Notes: generated by a model not told the origin, from the sequence alone. Positions 1 to 8,286 are shown, numbered from the stretch's first letter. The stretch is 34,826 nt of DNA from Alphaproteobacteria bacterium (GCA_020850755.1 JADZEB010000041.1:1-34826); one strand, 5' to 3'. Numbers and translations: made by a program.

Positions 1-39
1 CCGCCATTGCGCTTCCGACAGCTCGTATCGCTTTGCCAT
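1..39 (-). CDS. IS5-family transposase, N-terminal 13 codons only (cut by window edge)
   Basis: Reading leftwards from an ATG at 39 the frame gives MAKRYELSEAQWR and is still open at the window edge. This opening (M-A/R-x-R-Y-E-L-[ST]-[ED]-x-Q-W) is the typical start of IS5/IS427-group transposases, whose DUF4096-like N-terminal helix-turn-helix begins this way. A purine-rich stretch GGGAGCCCGGAG lies just upstream. Nothing beyond the first residues can be judged, so intactness, a possible frameshifted second ORF and the exact IS group are unknown. It points in the same direction as the lactonase-like gene and lies downstream of it. Confidence 0.7.
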   Translation of the reverse strand, partial: MAKRYELSEAQWR

Positions 40-87
40 CTCCGGGCTCCCAGGCCGAAAAACCTGGTGCACCATGAATCACACTAA
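1..87 (-). mobile_element. Probable end of an IS5-type insertion sequence
   Basis: IS5-group elements usually carry only a few tens of bases between the terminal inverted repeat and the transposase start, so the element should end somewhere between about 80 and 130. A CTAA tetramer at 84-87, fitting the YTAR target of the IS5 subgroup, is one candidate junction; a CTAG at 121-124 is another. The other end lies outside the window, so the inverted repeat cannot be confirmed and the boundary given is a guess. Confidence 0.35.
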
Positions 88-152
88 CCGCGCCGGGTGA
101 ATCATGAATGTCGATTGGTCCTAGGGCGGTGCGGCTCGCTCGCGCGGGCTGA

Positions 153-1037
153 TCAGAACCGCTCGGGGCCCATCGGCCAGGGGCCGGCCGTGTCGTCCTC
201 GGCCAAGGGAGAGGGGCGCACCGGTGTTGCGTCCAGCCGCACGGCGATATCCTCGAGCCCCGGCGCGGCCGGCGGATACACCGACAGGACCAGCGGATCA
301 TGGCCGGGCACGATCAGGTCGGGCCCGTCGGCCAGCGCGCGCAGCCGGTCGAACGCCTCCAGCATGTCGGCGAGCGAGAAGATGATCGGGAACGGGATGC
401 GCGCGCGCATGTTCTCGTAGAAATGCGTCGCATCAGCGGCGAGCACCAGCGCGCCGCGCGCCGTTTTCACCCGCACCACCTGGAGCCCGGCGGCGTGTCC
501 GCCGACATGATGCACGCTGACACCGGGCGCGATGCGGCCATCGCCATCATGGAAGCGCACGCGCTCGGCATAGTTGCGGCGCACGATGGCCAGGATGTCC
601 TCGACCTCGTAGCTCTTGCGCATGATCGGGTGGCGCATGTGCCGGCCGGTCGCCACCGCCATCTCGCGGTCCTGCAAATGGAAGCGCGCGCGCGGGAACC
701 AGGCGAAGCCGCCGACATGGTCGTAGTGGAGATGGGTCAGGATCACTTCCTCGACCGTGCCCGGCTCGATGCCGATCAGGCGCAGCGCCTCGGCCGGGGT
801 GCGGTGATAGGTCTGGCCGCGCGCGCGCGCCTTGTCGGCGGTGAAACCGGTATCGACCACGATCACGCGCCCCGTGGCGGTGTTGCGCAGAGCCCAGACG
901 TAGTAGCTGATAGGCATCGGCGCATCATGCGCATCGCCTGGGGCCAGCATGTGCTCGTGCCGGCGCCGCCCCGTATGCACGGCGTAGCGGGCGGCGTAGG
1001 CCTCCCAGATGTCAGCGGCGGTGGCGGCGTCGGGCAT
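153..1037 (-). CDS. N-acyl homoserine lactonase family metallo-beta-lactamase-fold hydrolase
   Basis: A 294-residue cytoplasmic-looking protein with the complete dinuclear zinc signature of the metallo-beta-lactamase fold: THLHYDHVGG at 101-110 (H102, H104, D106, H107), H181 in VGGHAAG, D202 in LAADATH and H246 in VPGHDP. This layout and length match the AttM/AiiA-like quorum-quenching lactonase family, which opens the lactone ring of N-acyl homoserine lactones. Many relatives hydrolyse other lactones, so the substrate is inferred. The ATG at 1037 is chosen because GGAGG lies five bases upstream; the frame stays open further upstream to 1196 but without family resemblance. It is transcribed away from the DUF1194 gene at 1241, and an IS end lies downstream of it. 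No luxI/luxR genes are seen in the window. Confidence 0.85.
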   Translation of the reverse strand: MPDAATAADIWEAYAARYAVHTGRRRHEHMLAPGDAHDAPMPISYYVWALRNTATGRVIVVDTGFTADKARARGQTYHRTPAEALRLIGIEPGTVEEVILTHLHYDHVGGFAWFPRARFHLQDREMAVATGRHMRHPIMRKSYEVEDILAIVRRNYAERVRFHDGDGRIAPGVSVHHVGGHAAGLQVVRVKTARGALVLAADATHFYENMRARIPFPIIFSLADMLEAFDRLRALADGPDLIVPGHDPLVLSVYPPAAPGLEDIAVRLDATPVRPSPLAEDDTAGPWPMGPERF

Positions 1038-1240
1038 GGGGACCTCCGGTCCGGCGGCAGAGGGAAGGGGGCGGGCGCCGCGCGGCGCGTGGCGTTGCGA
1101 GGCTGACGCGATCGTTACGCGGCAATTCTGGCCTTGCTGCGCGCGCCCGGCTAGTCTGATCGCACCGCCAGAGCGGTGCGCCCCGTTTCCGGCCATGCAC
1201 CGGCGTCCGCCCGCGCGTATCCGTGCCCGGAGGGTCGCCC

Positions 1241-2047
1241 ATGCGTCCTGCCTCGCCGCTACCGCTCGCCGCCGGCCGGTCCGATCCCGCCCGCCGACAG
1301 CGTGTCGGCCGGCGCCGCGCCCTTGCCACGCTTGGCGCCGCCGGTGCGCTTGCCGCCCTGCCTGCCATTCGCCGCGCCCGTGCCGACGATCCGGTGGACG
1401 TGGCGCTGGTGCTGGCGGTCGATGTCTCGCGCTCGATCGACGATGACGAGGCGCGGCTGCAACGCGAGGGCTATCGCGCCGCGATCACCGATCGGCGCAT
1501 CGTTGCCGCGATCCAGGGCGGCATGGTGGGCGCGGTCGGGCTGGTGTTCATGGAATGGGCCTCGGCCAGCCTGCAACGCGTCGTCGTGCCCTGGCGGCGG
1601 ATCGACGGGATGGAGGCGGCGCGCGCCTTTGCCGATGCGATCGGTGCGGCCGACCGCGTCGCCTGGCCGCGCACCTCGATATCGGCGGCGCTGGACTATT
1701 CCGTGCGCCTGCTCGCCGATTGCCCCTACGAGGCGACGCGCAAGGTGATCGATGTCTCGGGCGATGGCGTGAACAATCACGGCCGGCCGCTGGAACTTGC
1801 CCGCAAGGACGCGCTCGACCAGGGCATCACCATCAACGGCCTGCCGATCATCAACGATCGCGGCGGCCCGGGGATGGGCGGCCCCTGGGGCGGGGGCGGC
1901 GGCTGGGGCTGGCCTTCGCCGCCCTGGCTCGGCGACTATTTCCGCGACCAGGTGATCGGGGGCCCTGGCGCCTTCGTCATCGTCGCCGAGGGCTTCGAGA
2001 GCTTCGGCCAGGCGGTGCAGCGCAAGCTGATCCGCGAGATCGCCTGA
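1241..2047 (+). CDS. DUF1194 (von Willebrand-like) protein with Tat-type signal
   Basis: A 268-residue exported protein. Residues 1-49 hold an arginine-rich n-region (RRQRVGRRRALATLGAAG) and a hydrophobic stretch ending in RARA, a plausible twin-arginine signal. The mature part begins DDPVDVALVLAVDVSRSID, a MIDAS-like D61-x-S63-x-S65 motif, with T146 and D175 (SGDG) as further metal-site candidates. This is the DUF1194 family, a von Willebrand factor A-like fold of unknown function. Between the conserved INGLPIIND (198-206) and YFRDQVIGGPGAF (233-245) there is an unusual Gly/Trp/Pro-rich stretch. The ATG at 1241 is preferred over an in-frame GTG at 1223 because GGAGG sits seven bases before it. 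Expression with the two following exported proteins is possible but not shown. Confidence 0.8.
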   Translation: MRPASPLPLAAGRSDPARRQRVGRRRALATLGAAGALAALPAIRRARADDPVDVALVLAVDVSRSIDDDEARLQREGYRAAITDRRIVAAIQGGMVGAVGLVFMEWASASLQRVVVPWRRIDGMEAARAFADAIGAADRVAWPRTSISAALDYSVRLLADCPYEATRKVIDVSGDGVNNHGRPLELARKDALDQGITINGLPIINDRGGPGMGGPWGGGGGWGWPSPPWLGDYFRDQVIGGPGAFVIVAEGFESFGQAVQRKLIREIA

Positions 2048-2175
2048 GGCGGGATCCGGCCGGGCGCATTCTGGAACAGGGCTTGCAGGGTCCCGCCCCG
2101 TTCGGTTTCATCGGCTTGCCGTGGCAGGAAGGGCGCGGTGTCGTCTTGTCCAGGACGGGGAAAGGGGAGGTCGGG

Positions 2176-2808
2176 ATGTCACGGAAACGCACAATTGCCG
2201 CGCTGGTGGCGGGCGCGCTCCTTTGGGGCCTTGGCGCGGCGCCCGCGGCGGCGCAGGCGAACTACCGCGCGATCGAGCGCCAGCAATATGGCGCCTGGCG
2301 GGTGGAAGCCTCGCGCGACCAGAGCGACGGCACCCATGCCTGCTCGGTCTCGAACCAGAGCCTGTCCGGCGACATGATGTTCATGATCACGATCATGGAG
2401 CGGCCGAGCCAGCTTTTCCTGTCCCTGTCGGACCGGCGCTGGAACATGCAGCGCGGCTCGCAGGGTCGCATCCGCCTCGCGGTCGACGGGCGCTCCTGGA
2501 ATGCCAGTGTGCGCTCGGTCAGCAACACGCAGCTCATCTCGGTGCTGTCGACGCAGAGCAGCTCGACCGAGCAGTTCCTGCGCGCCTTCATGCGCGGCAG
2601 CCGGTTGCAGATCGACCTGCCCTCGGGGCAGCGGCTGAATGCCGGGCTTTCCGGCACCACGCGCGCGGTCAATGCCATGATCGATTGCCGCAGCCGCTAC
2701 TTCGCCGGCGTGCGCCCGGCCGGGAAGCCCGGCGCCGCCGCGCCGCGCCCGGCGCCGCGCCCGGCGCCGACCAATCCGCTCGGCGGCGGGGGCGGGGTGA
2801 AGCAGTAG
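2176..2808 (+). CDS. Periplasmic two-cysteine protein, weakly IalB-like
   Basis: A 210-residue protein with a clear Sec signal peptide (MSRKRTIAALVAG, hydrophobic core, AAPAAAQA cleavage region near residue 28). The mature domain (about 30-178) is beta-rich and has exactly two cysteines, C56 (HACSVSN) and C171 (MIDCRSR), well placed for one disulfide closing the domain. W41 (YGAWRVEA) and the general pattern recall the invasion-associated locus B (IalB) family of alphaproteobacteria, but this is a resemblance only. The C-terminal 35 residues are a Pro/Ala/Gly-rich, likely disordered tail. The start is the ATG at 2176, with GGGGAGG at 2164-2170. It lies 128 bases after the DUF1194 gene on the same strand. 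Function unknown. Confidence 0.75.
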   Translation: MSRKRTIAALVAGALLWGLGAAPAAAQANYRAIERQQYGAWRVEASRDQSDGTHACSVSNQSLSGDMMFMITIMERPSQLFLSLSDRRWNMQRGSQGRIRLAVDGRSWNASVRSVSNTQLISVLSTQSSSTEQFLRAFMRGSRLQIDLPSGQRLNAGLSGTTRAVNAMIDCRSRYFAGVRPAGKPGAAAPRPAPRPAPTNPLGGGGGVKQ

Positions 2809-2904
2809 GGCGCCGCTCATCCGGGCGCCGCATTCACGCCGTTTTCGTGTGGCTTGCTCGACATGGTCGGGGCGCGTGCGCCGATGGCGGTCATGGAGGA
2901 CAGG

Positions 2905-3162
2905 ATGAAGCGCAGACAGCTTCTGGTTCTGTTCGGCGGCGTCCTGGGCCTGGGCATCGGTCGCGGCGCCGCCGCTGATCCGTGGAAGGACGAGAGCGGC
3001 CGCGGCCGCGAGGGGCGTGGCGGCGACCGCGGGCCGAGACCGGGCCGGTATCCGGGCGAGGGGCCGGGCATTCCGCGGGGCCATATGCCGCCGCCGGGCG
3101 AGATGCGCATCTGGTATCCGGATCGCCCCGCCGGCCATCAGCCGCCGCCCTTCCGCCCGTAG
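2905..3162 (+). CDS. Small exported Pro/Gly/Arg-rich protein
   Basis: An 85-residue protein. MKRRQLLVLFGGVLGLGIG plus GAAA-D form a signal peptide with cleavage near residue 25. The mature chain is almost only Gly, Arg, Pro and charged residues up to about 55, then carries IPRGHMPPPGEMRIWYPDRP and GHQPPP (56-81). As far as I recall, this PPGHxPPPGxxRxWYP-RPxGHQPPP block recurs in many short secreted or lipoprotein-like hypothetical proteins of Proteobacteria; its role is unknown. The start at 2905 has GGAGG at 2895-2899. Earlier in-frame ATGs (2854, 2863, 2884, 2893) would bury the signal peptide and were not used. Confidence 0.65.
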   Translation: MKRRQLLVLFGGVLGLGIGRGAAADPWKDESGRGREGRGGDRGPRPGRYPGEGPGIPRGHMPPPGEMRIWYPDRPAGHQPPPFRP

Positions 3163-3392
3163 AGCGGCCTGCGTTCCGGCGGGCGGGCCGCGCCGTTCCA
3201 CCCGGCCCGGCCCGGCTGTGCGCGGGCCTTCGGGTTCGCCGGCACGACATCCTTCCGCCTGATCGAAACCGATCGGAACCTGCCCGAGACCCTCGTCCAG
3301 CGCGGCGAGCCCAGGCAGAGGGGCTCTGCCGCGCGGGCCATGCCGCTCGGGTCATGTCGCGCGGGCAGCGCGCACGTCGCTTGCGCCGTGCC

Positions 3393-4499
3393 TCAGCGCC
3401 TGGCGAAATCCACCACGCCGGCAAATCCCTGCTCGGTGCCGAAGGCGAGCCGCGCGCCATCCGGGCTCCAGCCGAGCGCGGAGACCGCACCCTGCCCGCC
3501 CTCGGCCACCGGCACCACGCGGCCCGAGCCGATGTCGACCAGCAGCACCATGCCGTCGGCGAATCCGGCCGCCACCACCTCGTGCTGCGGGTGGGCGGCC
3601 ACCATGCTGCACAGCACTGCATCGCCGCCGGCCAGTTCCTTGGGTGGCTTGCCCATCGGCCCGCCGCCGGTGAAGGGCCAGCACACCACCGCCTCGGCGC
3701 CCGAGGTGGCCAGCCACTTGCCCTTGGCGGTGAAGGCGAGCGCCCGGGTTTTGGCCGGATAGCCGCTCATGCGCATGTCGGCCATGTCCGACAGCCGCCA
3801 GCCATGCAGCGCGTTCTCCTGCATCGCGGTGACGACGTGATCACCATCGGGGCTGACCGCGACGGCAAGGTGCGAGCCCTTCCAGGGCAGGAGGCGGGGC
3901 TTGTCCTCCTTGGCCTGGGTCCACCACAGCGACACGCCGCCGTAATGGGCGACCGCGATGCGCCGCCCGCGCGGGTCGAAGGCGATGCCGCCGACGGTCG
4001 AGGGGTGCTGCATGGTCTTGGCCGGTCCTGCTGCGGCATCGGGGCCGAACAGCAGCACGAGCTTGCCGGTAGCCGCCGCCCGCCAGCCGCCCTTGCCCTT
4101 CTCGGCCGGGTGGGCGGCGACATGCTCGATCCAGCGCCCCGGCTTCTCGTAGAGGGTGGCGGCGCTGCCGGCCCCGGCATCGATCCGCACCAGCCGCCCG
4201 TCATCGCCGCCCGACAGGAAGGCGCCGGGGCCGATATCGGCGGCGAAGGACAGGCAAGCCCCGTCATGGGCGGTGATGCTGCGCGGCGTCTCCTGGGGCG
4301 TGGCGGCGGGCAGGAGGCGGATCGTGCCGTCGCCGAGCGCGAAGGCGGCGATGGTGCCGGCGCGATCGAAAGAGAGGCCGATCACCCAGGCGCCGAGCGC
4401 ATGCGCCGCACCGCGCGTGGCGAGCAGATAGCCCGGCCCGGCGAGGTTGCTCGCCATTGCCGCCGCGCCTGTGGCGGCGCCTTCACTTGTCCCTGTCAT
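3393..4499 (-). CDS. WD40-repeat beta-propeller protein linked to the COG0523 GTPase
   Basis: A 368-residue protein without signal peptide or membrane segment, so probably cytoplasmic. It consists of successive about 40-residue blade repeats seen as D-G-x-[IL]-x-[IVL] or S-P-D-G-x-x-[LV] turns: GDGTIRLLPA, GGDDGRLVRID, FDPRGRRIAVAHYGGVSLWW, SPDGDHVVTA, FTAKGKWLATSGAEAVVCW and SPDGARLAFGT, giving about seven blades. It starts 23 bases after the stop of the CobW-like gene on the same strand, so the two are almost certainly cotranscribed. The pairing of a WD40 protein with a COG0523 GTPase recurs in alphaproteobacteria, to my knowledge, and suggests a partner or client role in metal delivery; that is inference. 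A second possible ATG at 4457 (MASNLAG) would remove 14 residues. Confidence 0.8.
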   Translation of the reverse strand: MTGTSEGAATGAAAMASNLAGPGYLLATRGAAHALGAWVIGLSFDRAGTIAAFALGDGTIRLLPAATPQETPRSITAHDGACLSFAADIGPGAFLSGGDDGRLVRIDAGAGSAATLYEKPGRWIEHVAAHPAEKGKGGWRAAATGKLVLLFGPDAAAGPAKTMQHPSTVGGIAFDPRGRRIAVAHYGGVSLWWTQAKEDKPRLLPWKGSHLAVAVSPDGDHVVTAMQENALHGWRLSDMADMRMSGYPAKTRALAFTAKGKWLATSGAEAVVCWPFTGGGPMGKPPKELAGGDAVLCSMVAAHPQHEVVAAGFADGMVLLVDIGSGRVVPVAEGGQGAVSALGWSPDGARLAFGTEQGFAGVVDFARR

Positions 4500-4522
4500 G
4501 TCCGATCCGTCCCGCGTGCGGC

Positions 4523-5536
4523 CTAGTCGGCGATGCAGGCTTCGAAGCCGCGGCGCAGCTGCGGGCGGTTCAGGTTGCGGCCGATGAACACGATCTTGCT
4601 CTCGCGCGGCGCGCCCGGCTTCCAGGGGCCGATGAAATTGCCGTCCTTGATCATGTGCACGGCCTGGAAGGCGAAGCGCTCGCTCTCGCCGGCGAAGTCG
4701 AGCACGCCCTTGGTGCGCAGGATATCGCCGCCCCGGGCCGCGAGCAGATCGCCGATCCACAGCTCGAACTTGCGCAGATCGAGCGGCTTGTCGACCTTGA
4801 ACGAAAGCGAGGTGACGTCCTCGTTGTGCTCATGCTCGCTCTCGTCGAGGAACGCGGGATCTCGCTCCAGGATGCGCGCAAGCGAGAAGGCGTCGCGCCC
4901 GAGCACGGTCGCGATCGGGATCTCGCAGTTCCGCGTGTGGTGGATCTCGGCATAGGGGTTGATGCGCCGGATCGTCGCCTCCACCGCCTTCAGTTCCTCG
5001 GGCGTGACGAGATCGGTCTTGTTCAGCAGAAGCACGTCGGCGAAGGCGATCTGCTCCTCGGCCTCGGGGCTGTCGGCCAGCCGCGCCGGCAGGTGCTTGG
5101 CGTCCACCACCGTGACGATGGCATCGAGCCGGGTGCGCGCCTTGACCTCGTCATCGACGAAGAAGGTCTGCGCCACCGGCGCCGGGTCGGCCAGGCCGGT
5201 CGTCTCGACGATGATGCCGTCGAAGCGGCCGCGCCGCTTCATCAGCCCGCCCAGGATGCGGATCAGGTCGCCGCGCACCGTGCAGCAGATGCAGCCATTG
5301 TTCATCTCGAACACTTCCTCGTCGGCATCGATGACGAGGTCGTTGTCCACGCCAAGCTCGCCGAACTCGTTGATCACCACGGCGTAGCGGCGGCCATGCT
5401 GCTCGGTGAGGATACGGTTGAGGAGCGTGGTCTTGCCGGCGCCGAGATAGCCGGTGAGCACGGTCACCGGCACGGTATCGGCCGGCGGGCTGGCGGCGGG
5501 TGATGCGGCGGGAGCGGCGGCGGTATCGGCGGGCAT
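4523..5536 (-). CDS. CobW/COG0523-family GTP-binding metallochaperone
   Basis: A 337-residue G3E-family GTPase. Walker A is GYLGAGKTT (29-37), the family-defining metal-binding CxCC is GCICC (C82, C84, C85), the nucleotide-specifying motif is NKTD (172-175), and the C-terminal CobW_C domain covers roughly 240-335. A short His/Glu patch, SEHEHNED, sits in the linker. COG0523 proteins of this type deliver zinc, or more rarely cobalt, to client metalloproteins, often under zinc limitation. No cobalamin synthesis genes are nearby, so a zinc or other transition-metal role is more likely than true CobW. The first 20 residues are Ala/Pro-rich and variable. The WD40 gene follows directly. I found no convincing Zur box in the 110 bases upstream. 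Confidence 0.9.
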   Translation of the reverse strand: MPADTAAAPAASPAASPPADTVPVTVLTGYLGAGKTTLLNRILTEQHGRRYAVVINEFGELGVDNDLVIDADEEVFEMNNGCICCTVRGDLIRILGGLMKRRGRFDGIIVETTGLADPAPVAQTFFVDDEVKARTRLDAIVTVVDAKHLPARLADSPEAEEQIAFADVLLLNKTDLVTPEELKAVEATIRRINPYAEIHHTRNCEIPIATVLGRDAFSLARILERDPAFLDESEHEHNEDVTSLSFKVDKPLDLRKFELWIGDLLAARGGDILRTKGVLDFAGESERFAFQAVHMIKDGNFIGPWKPGAPRESKIVFIGRNLNRPQLRRGFEACIAD

Positions 5537-5646
5537 GGGTCAACCCTTGCGGCAGGCGGGTGGGAACAACCGGATCGGTCGGGCGGCAACAGCCCGCCCC
5601 GCTCCCTTCTGGCAGGGCGCGGGCGCGGGCGAGGCCTTCATGCCCG

Positions 5647-8181
5647 TTATATGGTCGTTCCCCCCTGCGCGACGAGTCCCGCGCTGCGCCGTGCCGCGGC
5701 GCGGGCAGCGACCAGGGTCTGGGCCAGCGCCGGGGCGAGCCGCAGGGCGGCGGCCGGGTCGGCGATGGTCTCGACCGTGCCGGCCACCGCCATCAGCCGC
5801 GGCGCGCCGATCGGGGCGAAGGCGATGCGGATCTCCTGCGCCACCTGGCGCAGCCGGGCCACGTCCTGCGCCTGCACGGCGGCGAGGATCTCGCCCGCCA
5901 GCCGGCTGGCATCGGCATCGACGGCAGCGAAGACGTGCTGCAACTCGGCGTTGGAGAGGCGCGCGCGCAGCCGGGCGAGCTGGCCGCCATCGAGCACGGC
6001 AAGCGGCGTGCCGCGTGGCGCGGGCCAGGCGGGCGAGGGCTCGGGCAGGGTCGCGCCCGGTTGCGCCAGGGCGGCGCCCGCGTCGGCGCCCGCGTCGGCG
6101 CCCGCGTCGGCGGCATGGGCCGGCAGCATGGCGGCAGGGGCCGCAGGTAGCGCTTCGCCGCTCGGGGCCAGGGCGGCGCGGCGGAAGCCGAGCGGGTCCG
6201 CCGGCACCCCCATCGCGGCCGGCGTCGCGGCGGGCTGGCCGCCCCGGGGGCTGCCCGGCGTACCCGGCTGCCGCACGCCGAGGGGCGAGGCAGGCGGCGG
6301 CGGCACCCCTGCGCTGGTCGGCCTCTGGACTGCGCTGTTCTGGTTCGGGGCGCCGCTCGCGCCATGCTTGGCGCGGTCCAGCGCCGCCAGCAGGTCAGGT
6401 GCCTGCACCGGCTTGGTGACATGATCGTTCATGCCCGAGGCGAGATAGGCGGCGCGCTGCTCGGGCATGACATTGGCCGTCACCGCGATCACCGGCACGA
6501 GGCCCGCCGGCGGGGGCAGGGCGCGGATGCGGCGGGTCGCCTCCATCCCGTCCATGCCCGGCATCTGCACGTCCATCAGCACCGCGTCATAGAGCGTGCG
6601 CTGCACCGCCTCGATCGCGGCGGGGCCGCTGGCGGCTTCCTCGCAGACATGGCCGGCGCGCTCCAGGATGACGGAGAGCAGGCGGCGATTGACCGGCACG
6701 TCGTCCACCGCCAGCACGCGATAGCGCCCGGGTTCGGGCACGATCAGCGGCGCCTCGGACTGGCCGGCCAGGGTCGCGGGCGCGGCGGGGACGGGCAGCG
6801 CGATCGCCACCTCCACCGTCGTGCCGCGCCCCAAGGCGCTGTCGACGCGAATGGCGCCGCCCATCAGCTCGACCAGCTCGCGCGTGATGGAAAGCCCGAG
6901 CCCCGCGCCGCCATTCTGGCTCGACCGGCTGGCCGGATCGAAGCGGTGGAACAGGGTGGCCAGACCCTCTGGCGCGATGCCGGCGCCGGTATCGGCCACC
7001 GTCAGCAGAAGCTCGGCCTTGCCGGCGGCGTTCAGCCGGTGGCTGACCGCGACCCACACCGTGCCGCCCTCGGTGAACTTCACCGCATTGCCGATCAGGT
7101 TGAACAGGATCTGGCGCAGCCGGGCCGGATCGACATGCCACCAAAGCGGCATCTCGGGCGCCATCTCCACCAGGAGGCGGTTGCGCCGTTCCGCCGCGCG
7201 GGGCTGCAACAATGCGGCGACCTGGAGCACCAGCTCCTCGACATTGGCATCGGCCGGCGCGAGCTTGAGCTTGCCGGCGCGCAGCTGCGACAGGTCGACC
7301 AGATCGTTGGCCAGCACCATCAGGTCGCCCGCGCATTGGCGCACGGTGCGGGCATAGTCGCGCTCGGTCTCGTCGAGGGTGCGGCTTTCCGCCAGCAGGT
7401 CGACCATGCCCATCATACCCTGCAGCGGCGTGCGCAGCTCGTGGCTGACGGTGGCGAGCAGCTCGCTTTTCGCGCGGTCGGCCATCTCGGCCTCGGCCTT
7501 CTGCGCGGCGATGGTCTCGGCCAGCTTCTCGCGCTCGCGGATGGCGCGCTGGGCCTGCATCAGTTCCAGCACGGCGATGCCGGCGAACAGCAGCACGAGC
7601 AGGCAGGCGCTGACGAAGGCGGTATTGGCGAGAGAGCCGAGATACTCGATCGCGGTGCGCCGCGCCTCGCCTTGTGCGAGCAGGAGATCGACGCTGGCGG
7701 CGAGCAGCCCGTCGATCGGCGCGCGCAGGGCCGGGGCGGCCTCCAGCACGGCGCGGGCGACGGACTGGCCGGGCGGCTCGGGCGGGATCTCGTCGGCGGC
7801 GGGCGGGGCCAGCGCCGCCTCGATGCGCCGCATCACCGGCTCGGCCCGCTCCAGCAGCTCGCGATAGGCGCGGTTCTCGGCATAGGCGCTGGCGAAGGGC
7901 TCCTCGCGCAGGCCGCGCAGCCGGTCGGCGAGCCTCTCGTAGCGTTCGCGCAGGGGGGCGGCGTCGCGCTCGCCATTCTGGCGGGCGATCTCGGCGGCGG
8001 CGATCAGTCGCTGCAGTTCGACATCAAGGCCGAGCGCGCCGAGGCCGATCTGGCCGCGCACCGGCGTGCCGGCGACCGTGGCGACGCGCCCGTGCTGCCA
8101 GAGCAGCAGGCCAAGCGAACCCATGGCCACCACGAGGGCGACCGCGATCGCAGCGAAAAGAATTCGGGCGCGCCCTGTCAT
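5647..8181 (-). CDS. Hybrid sensor histidine kinase/response regulator with degenerate C-terminal Hpt domain
   Basis: An 844-residue inner-membrane sensor. TM1 is at about 7-28, a mostly helical periplasmic sensor region at 30-185 and TM2 at about 188-207. A short coiled linker leads to HisKA with SHELRTPLQG (phospho-acceptor H247). The HATPase_c domain has an N box at NLIGNAVKF (N365), G1 DTGAGIAPEG (D397) and G2 GGAGLGL. The receiver domain (about 487-602) has acidic D493/D494, phospho-acceptor D537 (LMDVQMPGMDG), T568 and K590. A long Pro/Ala/Gly-rich linker (605-725) carries an ADAG repeat. The final part (about 735-840) has the helical pattern of Hpt, but the expected A-H-x-L-K-G reads AQEIRI, so the histidine is replaced by Q782. 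No response regulator gene is adjacent. The layout resembles TorS/ArcB-type kinases; the signal is unknown. Confidence 0.9.
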   Translation of the reverse strand: MTGRARILFAAIAVALVVAMGSLGLLLWQHGRVATVAGTPVRGQIGLGALGLDVELQRLIAAAEIARQNGERDAAPLRERYERLADRLRGLREEPFASAYAENRAYRELLERAEPVMRRIEAALAPPAADEIPPEPPGQSVARAVLEAAPALRAPIDGLLAASVDLLLAQGEARRTAIEYLGSLANTAFVSACLLVLLFAGIAVLELMQAQRAIREREKLAETIAAQKAEAEMADRAKSELLATVSHELRTPLQGMMGMVDLLAESRTLDETERDYARTVRQCAGDLMVLANDLVDLSQLRAGKLKLAPADANVEELVLQVAALLQPRAAERRNRLLVEMAPEMPLWWHVDPARLRQILFNLIGNAVKFTEGGTVWVAVSHRLNAAGKAELLLTVADTGAGIAPEGLATLFHRFDPASRSSQNGGAGLGLSITRELVELMGGAIRVDSALGRGTTVEVAIALPVPAAPATLAGQSEAPLIVPEPGRYRVLAVDDVPVNRRLLSVILERAGHVCEEAASGPAAIEAVQRTLYDAVLMDVQMPGMDGMEATRRIRALPPPAGLVPVIAVTANVMPEQRAAYLASGMNDHVTKPVQAPDLLAALDRAKHGASGAPNQNSAVQRPTSAGVPPPPASPLGVRQPGTPGSPRGGQPAATPAAMGVPADPLGFRRAALAPSGEALPAAPAAMLPAHAADAGADAGADAGAALAQPGATLPEPSPAWPAPRGTPLAVLDGGQLARLRARLSNAELQHVFAAVDADASRLAGEILAAVQAQDVARLRQVAQEIRIAFAPIGAPRLMAVAGTVETIADPAAALRLAPALAQTLVAARAAARRSAGLVAQGGTTI
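6073..6108 (-). repeat. Three tandem 12-bp repeats inside the sensor kinase gene
   Basis: Three perfect copies of GGCGCCCGCGTC (plus strand), encoding (ADAG)n around residues 691-702 in the linker before the Hpt-like domain. In-frame length change by slippage would only alter the linker. Confidence 0.9.
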
Positions 8182-8257
8182 GCCCCTCTATCGGCCGCGC
8201 TAGCGCCCCGCCGCTTCATGCGGCGCGAATCGGCGGACGACCCAAGCGGTTTCTCCG

Positions 8258-8286
8258 ATGATCGCGACGCCGAGTCGCGCCGTCAA
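8258..8286 (-). promoter_or_regulatory. Candidate sigma70-type promoter of the sensor kinase gene
   Basis: On the minus strand TTGACG (8286-8281) is followed after 17 bases by GATCAT (8263-8258; four of six matches to TATAAT), about 75 bases before the kinase ATG. The spacer contains an inverted repeat GCGAC-N5-GTCGC (8264-8278). A 10-bp direct repeat GCCGAGTCGC occurs at 8269-8278 and 8294-8303 (plus strand), flanking the -35 element, so a regulator could bind here. Sequence match only. Confidence 0.4.

Noticed and set aside
5537-5660. Zur box or cobalamin riboswitch upstream of the CobW-like gene
   Set aside because: No symmetric GTTATA-type palindrome and no B12-box-like conserved element found; GTTATAT near 5646 is a single half and overlaps the kinase stop.
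6073-6108. Short tandem repeats (also 14166-14210) as CRISPR-like arrays
   Set aside because: Units are 12-15 bp without spacers and lie in frame within coding sequence.
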